Below are positions 58,804 through 64,000 of a stretch of 64,000 bases of DNA, in pieces. The DNA is from Aeromicrobium sp. Leaf350. GTDB lineage: Bacteria > Actinomycetota > Actinomycetes > Propionibacteriales > Nocardioidaceae. The DNA lies in NCBI RefSeq assembly GCF_916858655.1, contig NZ_CAKASL010000001.1:1178001-1242000 (forward strand), read 5' to 3'. Made by a program: the position numbers and the translations under genes. Under the pieces are notes generated by a model. It worked only from the letters and a program-made list of their open reading frames with translations, searched no databases and was not told the DNA's origin. How positions within the stretch are numbered: the first letter of the stretch is position 1; every line of letters begins with the position of its first letter.

Positions 58804-59502
58804 ATGCCGAACACGCCTGTGGCCGACGAGGGCGCACCGATCGGTCGACGCGCGGTGCTCGGCCTCCTGGGGCTCGGCGCCGTCGGCGTCGTGACGGGTA
58901 GCTCGGTGCAGAACCGCCTGAGCCAGATGCTGGCGTCGGTGCAGATGCGGGACCCCACGGGCCTGACCTCGCAGATCCCGCTCGGTGACACGTGGCGCTA
59001 CTACTCCGTGACCGGAGCCGTCGAGCCGCGCACAAGAGGGGACTACAACCTGAAGATCTCCGGGCTCGTCGACCAGCCGACCTCCTACTCCTTCGCCGAC
59101 CTCGAGGGGCTTCCGCAGACCGAGTTCGACGACACGTTCCAGTGCGTGACCGGGTGGTCGGTGCCCGACGTGCCGTGGCGCGGTGTCCGCGTGAGCGAGC
59201 TGCTGGAGGCCGCGGCGCCGACCGACGAGGCCGTGGGCGTGCGCTACAAGTCGTTCGACGGCACCTACACCGTCAACATGACGCTCGAGCAGGCCCGCGC
59301 CAAGGACGTCCTGGTGGTGCTCGCGATGTACGACGCCCCGGTCACGCACGACCACGGCGGACCCGTGCGGATCTACTCGGGCTCGATGTACGGCTACAAG
59401 AGCACCAAGTGGCTCTCGGAGATCGAGGTCACCTCGAACAACGCCCCGGGCTACTGGGAGGACCGCGGCTATCCGCTGGACGGGTTCATCGAGGATGAGT
59501 GA
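58804..59502 (+). CDS. YedY-like molybdopterin oxidoreductase, catalytic subunit
   Basis: 232-residue member of the sulfite-oxidase-fold molybdoenzymes. The N-terminus GRRAVLGLLGLGAVGVVTG (residues 14-32) has paired Arg before a hydrophobic stretch, so it is either a Tat signal or an N-terminal anchor. The molybdenum-ligand Cys is in FQCVTGWSVPDVPW (about residue 117). YSGSMYGYKSTKWL near the C-terminus is typical. Likely faces outside, receiving or giving electrons via the membrane cytochrome encoded next (8-bp overlap). Substrate unknown; methionine sulfoxide repair is one role in the family. Confidence 0.9.
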   Translation: MPNTPVADEGAPIGRRAVLGLLGLGAVGVVTGSSVQNRLSQMLASVQMRDPTGLTSQIPLGDTWRYYSVTGAVEPRTRGDYNLKISGLVDQPTSYSFADLEGLPQTEFDDTFQCVTGWSVPDVPWRGVRVSELLEAAAPTDEAVGVRYKSFDGTYTVNMTLEQARAKDVLVVLAMYDAPVTHDHGGPVRIYSGSMYGYKSTKWLSEIEVTSNNAPGYWEDRGYPLDGFIEDE

Positions 59503-60133
59503 GCCCGTGATCGCGTCCGTCGACGTCGACCGCTTCGTGCTGGCCGAGCGCCTCGTGCACCGCGTCTTCGCCGTGCTGACGATCGTCTGCATCGTGACCG
59601 CGGCGATCCTCTACAACGGCGCTCTCATGATGGCGGTCGGCCACCGCCACGTGGTCGAGACGATCCACGTGTGGTGCGGGTTCGCCCTCCCCGTGCCGCT
59701 GGTGCTGGGCGCCGTGTCGAAGGCGTACCGCACCGACCTCGGGATCCTGAACCGCTTCACCCGGGCCGACTGGCAGTGGCTCCGTAGCCCGTCGCGCCGT
59801 GACGGCACGATCCCCGTCGGCAAGTTCAACGCCGGGCAGAAGGTCAACTCCTGGCTCGTGGCCGGGTCGACCGGCGTCCTGCTGGGCACCGGCGTGCTGC
59901 TGTACTGGCCCGACCTGGTGCGCCTGTCCTGGCGAGCCGGGGCCACCTTCGTCCACGACTGGTTCGCCCTCGGGCTCGGGCTGCTCATCGTCGGCCACGT
60001 GGCCTACGCGATGCGCGACCCCGAGGCCCGCCGTGGCATGCGCACGGGGCGCGTCTCGCGCACCTGGGCGAAGGCCGAGCACGAGGCGTGGGCCGACGAG
60101 GTCACCCGCCGGAGGTCCGACGACCCGAGCTGA
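59495..60133 (+). CDS. Cytochrome b561-type membrane subunit
   Basis: 212-residue membrane protein with about four to five hydrophobic segments (about residues 20-50, 55-75, 125-140 and 155-175). His residues in GHRHVVETIHVWCGFALP, FVHDWFALG and GHVAYAMRD are candidate haem b ligands. It overlaps the molybdoenzyme gene by 8 bp, which supports a two-subunit complex like MsrPQ, linking the quinone pool to the exported enzyme. It is not a close MsrQ in sequence, so the pairing is by context. Confidence 0.85.
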   Translation: MSEPVIASVDVDRFVLAERLVHRVFAVLTIVCIVTAAILYNGALMMAVGHRHVVETIHVWCGFALPVPLVLGAVSKAYRTDLGILNRFTRADWQWLRSPSRRDGTIPVGKFNAGQKVNSWLVAGSTGVLLGTGVLLYWPDLVRLSWRAGATFVHDWFALGLGLLIVGHVAYAMRDPEARRGMRTGRVSRTWAKAEHEAWADEVTRRRSDDPS

Positions 60134-60174
60134 TCGCGGTGGGCCCACGGCCGGGATGATCGCGAGCGAGTGAC

Positions 60175-60840
60175 TCAGCGGCTGCCGCCCGCCCGCACCC
60201 GGTCGATGATCATGTCGATCCTCGACCGGCGGTCGGCAGCTCCCTCAACCGTCGCGAAGGGCGGACCGTCATCCGTCGTGCCCCAAGGGACCAGCACGTC
60301 GAACTCGAGCTCACGCACGAGCGACAGACTGTCCACGTAGGCGTCTCTAAGCGCCGGATCCAGCACGACGGCTTTCCACTCCCCGTGCTCGATCCAAAGG
60401 AAGTCGCCGGTGAACAGGTAGCGACACGTGCCGTTGTCCCAGAGGAACGAGGTCGTCCCGGCCGTGTGTCCTGGGGTCGGAATGACCTCCAGGTCACGTC
60501 CGATCCGCTCGGGCATGGAGAAAGTGCCGGCAATGTCGAGGTCGGAGCCCACCGCGTCGACGTCGTCGCGATGGATCCAGACGGGCACGTCGAGAGTGGG
60601 CTGCCCGTACATCGACTCGTGCTCGTGGCTCATGAGGAGACGTTGGGTCGGTCCGAGATCCTGGATCGCAGCGGCCGCCTGGGTCACGCCGGGCGAGTTG
60701 TAGACGATCACGTTCCCCTCGGACCGCCGCAGCAGATACGAGCGGAGGAGGACGTTGCGCTGGTAGGGCAGTCGTGAGGTCGGAGCGGCCAGCAAGCCCT
60801 CCGCGATGTCCACCAGGTCGTGCTCGTCCGCGGCTGCCAT
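60175..60840 (-). CDS. Metallo-beta-lactamase-fold protein with altered metal motif
   Basis: 221-residue MBL-fold protein. The first metal motif reads H72-E-H74-E-S-M instead of HxHxDH, so the Asp and last His of metal site 2 are missing. The remaining motifs TPGHTAGTTSFLW (His) and FTGDFLW (Asp) are intact. Altered motifs occur in flavodiiron- or sulfur-related and single-metal members. It may bind one metal or act as a sensor or binding protein. Directly downstream of a MerR-type promoter. Start ATG at 60838-60840. Confidence 0.82.
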   Translation of the reverse strand: MAAADEHDLVDIAEGLLAAPTSRLPYQRNVLLRSYLLRRSEGNVIVYNSPGVTQAAAAIQDLGPTQRLLMSHEHESMYGQPTLDVPVWIHRDDVDAVGSDLDIAGTFSMPERIGRDLEVIPTPGHTAGTTSFLWDNGTCRYLFTGDFLWIEHGEWKAVVLDPALRDAYVDSLSLVRELEFDVLVPWGTTDDGPPFATVEGAADRRSRIDMIIDRVRAGGSR

Positions 60841-60878
60841 CCGGTCCCCCAGTTCGTCGGTCGACTCCTGTCACGTCG

Positions 60879-60909
60879 ACGTTAGAACCTCACGTGAGGT
60901 TGAGGTCAA
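60879..60909 (-). promoter_or_regulatory. MerR-type promoter with 19-bp spacer
   Basis: On the minus strand TTGACC (60904-60909) and TAACGT (60879-60884) are separated by 19 bp, too long for normal sigma-70 use. The spacer holds the perfect 16-bp palindrome AACCTCACGTGAGGTT (60886-60901). This is the standard architecture of MerR-family activated promoters. It drives the MBL gene at 60840. No MerR-family gene is in the window. Confidence 0.78.
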
Positions 60910-60939
60910 GAGCACTGGTGCCCGGGTCGCAGCAGGCCC

Positions 60940-61533
60940 TCAGCGCGGAGACGTCACGGCGGCGAGCACCAGTGCGATGGCCGTGTCGACGCGTTCGTGG
61001 AGGACCGTCTCCGGCTCGCGCACCCACCGGAAGACCGCACCCTGCAGGACGTCACTGAGCGCTCGCGCCGCGACCGCGATGTCCACCGTCCCGGGGATCT
61101 GACCGTTCTGCTGGGCGTTTTCGAGAAACGGCGTGACGTCCGACAACAGTTGCGACTCGTAGAGCGCCGGACCCAGCGCGGCGGTCCAGCCGAGCATCAT
61201 CTGCCGACTCAGCTCCGGCTGGGACTCCACGGCCTCGCTGATGACCCGAAAGTATCCGCGCACCCCCTCCACCAGGTCGTCGCGAGTGAGGCTCTCGACC
61301 TCGGCGATCGCATGATCCGCGATCTGCCGAACCCACATCATCGGGATGTCGCCCTTGTTGGGGAAGTGGTTGAACGCCGTCCGCCGCGACGCGCCCGCCT
61401 CTGCTGCGATGTCTGCCATCGTCGTCTCCTCGTACCCCTGCGAGACGAAGAGCTTCGCGGCGGCGTCGAATAGCGACTTCCGGGTGCGCAGGGCGCGGGG
61501 ATTTGAGAGAGGTTGCGGCGGGGTCACCACCAT
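60940..61533 (-). CDS. TetR-family regulator of the P450 operon
   Basis: 197-residue TetR protein. Helix-turn-helix ETTMADIAAEAGASRRTAFNHFPNK (core IAAEAGASRRTAFNHF) at about residues 37-60; the following segment has the MftR-like C-domain features of actinobacterial TetR proteins. GAGGAGG precedes the ATG at 61531-61533. Divergent from the P450 gene, with two TGCAC-N4-GTGCA palindromes in between, so it very likely represses both. Ligand unknown. Confidence 0.9.
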   Translation of the reverse strand: MVVTPPQPLSNPRALRTRKSLFDAAAKLFVSQGYEETTMADIAAEAGASRRTAFNHFPNKGDIPMMWVRQIADHAIAEVESLTRDDLVEGVRGYFRVISEAVESQPELSRQMMLGWTAALGPALYESQLLSDVTPFLENAQQNGQIPGTVDIAVAARALSDVLQGAVFRWVREPETVLHERVDTAIALVLAAVTSPR

Positions 61534-61569
61534 CGAACTCGTCCTCCTCGGGATCGGCTTGACTCGTTC

Positions 61570-61583
61570 TGCACTCGAGTGCA
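61570..61583. promoter_or_regulatory. TetR operator 1 of the P450 region
   Basis: TGCACTCGAGTGCA, a perfect 14-bp palindrome of the form TGCAC-N4-GTGCA, on the TetR side of the divergent promoter, 37 bp upstream of the TetR start. Confidence 0.78.
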
Positions 61584-61602
61584 CAATGTGACTCAGACCA
61601 CT

Positions 61603-61620
61603 ATTGCACCGAGGTGCAAT
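61603..61620. promoter_or_regulatory. TetR operator 2 of the P450 region
   Basis: ATTGCACCGAGGTGCAAT, 8-bp arms with a GA centre, containing TGCAC-N4-GTGCA like operator 1. Centre-to-centre distance to operator 1 is 35 bp. It lies 23 bp upstream of the P450 ATG. Confidence 0.8.
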
Positions 61621-61642
61621 CGATCTCTCCAGGAGGAGTGAC

Positions 61643-62845
61643 ATGGCCAACCTAGCGTCCACGACGGACCACACGGATCTGGACCCGTACTCGGCACAGG
61701 CCCAGGCAGACCCCTTCCCGTACTACGACTCACTGCGTGATCTCGGTCCGACCGTGTACGTGCCCGGTCGCGACGTCTGGCTCGTCCCCGGTCACGCGGA
61801 AGCCGTCCAGGTGCTGCGCAACCACACCGACTTCGTGTCCGGCGACGGCGTCACGTTCGAGGTGCCGACGACCCGCACGGAGCGTTACCCGCTGATCGAG
61901 AACGACCCGCCGCTCCACAACGTCATCCGCCGATCGTTGCAGCCTTCGTTCACCAAGACAGCGATCGAGGCATTCAGGCCCGGCGTGGAGTCGGCGGCGA
62001 CCGCGATCGTGGACCGAGCCGTCAGCCTCCGCGAGTTCGACGCCGTCCAGGTCCTGGCCCAGGAGATGCCTGACCAAGCCATGACCCTGCTGACGGGCAT
62101 CACCCCGCCCAGCGCGCAGACGCTGGCCGACTGGAGCGACGCCACGAGCCGCGGCGAGGAACCCGCCGGCACCGAGGAGCACGCCGCCCTCGTCATGGAG
62201 TCGATCACCTGGCTGGTCAGCGAAGGCCTGCCGAACATGCCCGAGCACTGCCTGGGCCGGCTGATCGTCGAGTCCGGCGGCAACGACGGCAACATCGACG
62301 GAGAAGGTTCGCACCGGCTGATGTCCTTGGCGTCTCTGTGGCTCGCAGGGATCGACTCCACCGGCGCCCTGCTGGGCAACGCGATCAACGCCTTCATCGA
62401 CCACCCCGACCAGTGGGACCTCTTGCGTCGTCGACCGGACCTCATCCCGAACGCCGCCGAGGAGCTCCTGCGCTACGGCGCTCCGTTCCGAGCCTTCTTC
62501 CGGCGAACCCGCGCCGCCGCCGACATCGGCGGCGTCGAGGTGCCGCCCGGCGCCCGTGTCGCCGTCATGCTGGCGGCCGCGAACCGCGACCCGCGACAGT
62601 TCCCTGACCCGCACCGGCTCGACGTGACCCGCGAGAACGCCAAGACGCACCTGGCGTTCGGCAACGCCCTTCACGTGTGCCTCGGCTCGCCCCTGGCGCG
62701 CATGGAGGTCACCTCGTTGCTGACCGAGCTCACCCGGCGCGTGGAGCGTTTCGAGCGCGCGGGCGAAGCAGTTCGTAGCCCCAGCCAGACCGTCCACAAG
62801 TTCGAGACGCTGCCTGTCAGCGTCGTCCTCGCAGAAGGAGCATGA
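61643..62845 (+). CDS. Cytochrome P450
   Basis: 400-residue soluble bacterial P450. I-helix LWLAGIDSTGALLG has the acid-alcohol pair Asp-Ser/Thr for oxygen activation, the ExxR motif is EELLR, and the haem-binding loop FGNALHVCLG places the thiolate ligand at Cys346. The length is typical of class I enzymes (about 400) which need separate ferredoxin and reductase, not seen here. AGGAGGAG lies just before the ATG. The MBL and FAH genes follow with ATGA/GTGA overlaps, suggesting oxygenation followed by hydrolytic steps on an unknown compound. Confidence 0.95.
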   Translation: MANLASTTDHTDLDPYSAQAQADPFPYYDSLRDLGPTVYVPGRDVWLVPGHAEAVQVLRNHTDFVSGDGVTFEVPTTRTERYPLIENDPPLHNVIRRSLQPSFTKTAIEAFRPGVESAATAIVDRAVSLREFDAVQVLAQEMPDQAMTLLTGITPPSAQTLADWSDATSRGEEPAGTEEHAALVMESITWLVSEGLPNMPEHCLGRLIVESGGNDGNIDGEGSHRLMSLASLWLAGIDSTGALLGNAINAFIDHPDQWDLLRRRPDLIPNAAEELLRYGAPFRAFFRRTRAAADIGGVEVPPGARVAVMLAAANRDPRQFPDPHRLDVTRENAKTHLAFGNALHVCLGSPLARMEVTSLLTELTRRVERFERAGEAVRSPSQTVHKFETLPVSVVLAEGA

Positions 62846-63789
62846 CCGTGCAGTACGACAAGGGCCCCCACGACCTCGGCGGAGGCTGCTTCGCCTTCCT
62901 GCTCCCCGACGGCCACTGGGGAGAGAGCAACACCGGGCTGATCCGCGGCGACGGCGAGTCCTTGCTGGTCGACACCCTCTACGACCTCGCCCACACGCAG
63001 GAGATGCTCGACGCGTACGCCCCGCTGACGGCCGACCACCCGATCCGGACCCTGGTCAACACCCACTCCGACGGAGACCACTGGTTCGGCAACCAGCTGG
63101 TCGCCGGTGAGGGCGTCGAGATCATCGCCTCCCAGGCGGCCGCCGACCTGATGACGGAGCACAACGTCGTCGAGATGGCCGCGCTGCACGACCGGCACGA
63201 CCACGTCGGCGACTTCATCCGCCCCATCGCGGCCGCGTTCGACCTCTCGGGCATCATCCCGACCCCGCCGACCCACACCTTCAGCGGCCACCTCGACCTG
63301 GTCGTCGGCGGGCGCGAGGTCAGCCTCATCGAGGTCGGACCGGCCCACACCGACGGTGACGTGCTGATCCACGCCCCCGAGGCCGGCGTCGTGTGGACCG
63401 GTGACATCGTCTTCATCGGCGGAGCTCCCCTAGTCTGGACCGGACCCGTCTCGCGCTGCATCGCGGCGGTCGACCCGATCCTGGCGCTTGATCCGAAGGT
63501 CGTCGTGCCAGGTCACGGACCCCTGACCGACGGTGCGGGCGTCAAGCGGGTGCGTGACTACCTCGAGCACGTCGCCACCGAGGCGACGCGACGGTTCGAA
63601 GAGGGCCAGACGGTCGAGGAGGCCGTGAAGTCGATCGACATGAGTGCGTTCGCCGACCTCTCGGAGCAGGGGCGCATCGCCGCCAACGTCCTCAACGTGT
63701 ACGAGGAGCTCGACGCCGCACGCCCGCGCGCCGACCGCCTGGAGCAGTTCAGTCGTATCGCGGCCTACGAGCTGGGGGTCGAGGCGTGA
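62842..63789 (+). CDS. Metallo-beta-lactamase-fold hydrolase
   Basis: 315-residue MBL-fold protein. The metal motif T-H75-S-D77-G-D79-H80 is the HxHxDH variant with Ser-Asp, followed by GPAHTDGDVLIH, WTGDIVFIGG and VPGHGPL, a complete two-metal set apart from the second His of the first motif. Closest in pattern to actinobacterial hydrolases encoded with P450s and SDRs. Lactone or ester hydrolysis after P450 action is plausible. ATG at 62842 overlaps the P450 stop. Cytosolic. Confidence 0.9.
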   Translation: MTVQYDKGPHDLGGGCFAFLLPDGHWGESNTGLIRGDGESLLVDTLYDLAHTQEMLDAYAPLTADHPIRTLVNTHSDGDHWFGNQLVAGEGVEIIASQAAADLMTEHNVVEMAALHDRHDHVGDFIRPIAAAFDLSGIIPTPPTHTFSGHLDLVVGGREVSLIEVGPAHTDGDVLIHAPEAGVVWTGDIVFIGGAPLVWTGPVSRCIAAVDPILALDPKVVVPGHGPLTDGAGVKRVRDYLEHVATEATRRFEEGQTVEEAVKSIDMSAFADLSEQGRIAANVLNVYEELDAARPRADRLEQFSRIAAYELGVEA

Positions 63790-64000
63790 AGATCGCGCGC
63801 ATCAGCCATGACGGCGGCACCCGCGTGGGCATCGTGGACGAGGATCGCGTCCAGCCCTTGGCAGCCGACCTGGGCCTCACGGATCTGCTCGCGGCCTCCC
63901 CCGCCGAGCGCGACGAGATCGTCGCGCGCACGGCGGACGGACCCGTCCTGCCCTTGTCGGACGTGCACCTCAAGGCCTCCATCGAGCCCACGACCCTCCG
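63786..64000 (+). CDS. Fumarylacetoacetate hydrolase family protein (5' part only)
   Basis: The first 71 residues of a protein start with GTG at 63786, overlapping the MBL stop (GTGA), and run off the window. The N-terminus KIARISHDGGTRVGIVDEDR is the small beta-domain typical of FAH-family proteins (HpcE/FahA-like, decarboxylases, 2-hydroxyhepta-diene-dioate isomerases). The catalytic C-terminal domain lies beyond the window, so the assignment rests on the N-terminus and context. Confidence 0.75.
   Translation, partial: MKIARISHDGGTRVGIVDEDRVQPLAADLGLTDLLAASPAERDEIVARTADGPVLPLSDVHLKASIEPTTL

Overview
The window is dense, very GC-rich DNA from a high-GC Gram-positive chromosome. Frequent GTG starts, many 1-4 nt stop/start overlaps (ATGA, GTGA, TGATG), apparently leaderless genes, coenzyme F420 biosynthesis genes and many FadD/FadE/thiolase paralogues point to an actinomycete. 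Nocardioidaceae (Nocardioides/Aeromicrobium type) is my best guess, but that is inference. No rRNA, tRNA, transposase, integrase, phage gene or CRISPR array was seen, and no gene-free stretch exceeds about 220 bp.

Region 1 (about 0.2-30.2 kb) is a large CoA-linked catabolic island. A minus-strand operon runs fadD > acyl-CoA dehydrogenase > thiolase > PaaG-like isomerase and continues, with overlaps or 2-nt gaps, into three F420 genes: fno (F420:NADPH reductase), fbiC (FO synthase) and cofC (EPPG/FPPG synthase). Around it lie a cyclase-family hydrolase, an NTF2-like protein, two DUF3237 paralogues, an EthD-like protein, an alpha/beta hydrolase, a FadE5-like dehydrogenase, a branched-chain-amino-acid-type ABC importer (livFGMH plus lipoprotein), an F420-type LLM oxidoreductase, a second FadD, two SDRs, an NTF2-FMO fusion flavoprotein, a second thiolase and two more acyl-CoA dehydrogenases. 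A palindrome of the form CCAAGC-N4-GCTTGG, or a close relative, sits at six promoters here, including the one shared with the divergent TetR gene at 24506. The whole island therefore looks like one TetR regulon that co-induces F420 supply with a pathway for an unidentified, probably cyclic, substrate.

Region 2 (30.2-41.8 kb) is mixed: nitroreductase, an Arr rifampin ADP-ribosyltransferase, a Gfo/Idh/MocA oxidoreductase, a TetR/VOC pair with twin operators, a dienelactone-hydrolase-like protein, a HAD phosphatase, a Glu/Leu-type dehydrogenase, and a PucR-controlled semialdehyde dehydrogenase/omega-aminotransferase pair likely for beta-alanine or a related omega-amino acid.

Region 3 (41.8-51.3 kb) is a quinate/shikimate-to-beta-ketoadipate block. 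It holds a QsuB-type 3-dehydroshikimate dehydratase, a TetR regulator, a quinate/shikimate dehydrogenase, an MFS transporter, an IclR regulator and pcaHGBDC. A 19-bp operator-like sequence is shared by the qsuB/TetR and dehydrogenase/transporter promoters.

Region 4 (51.3-64 kb) has a spermidine-synthase-like membrane protein, a D-tartrate dehydratase with its GntR regulator and paired operators, a GAF-ANTAR antiterminator, an epoxide-hydrolase-like protein, another FadD, a YedY-like molybdoenzyme with its membrane cytochrome, and a metallo-beta-lactamase-fold protein behind a MerR-type 19-bp-spacer promoter. The window ends in a TetR-controlled operon of cytochrome P450, MBL hydrolase and FAH-family hydrolase, which runs off the end.
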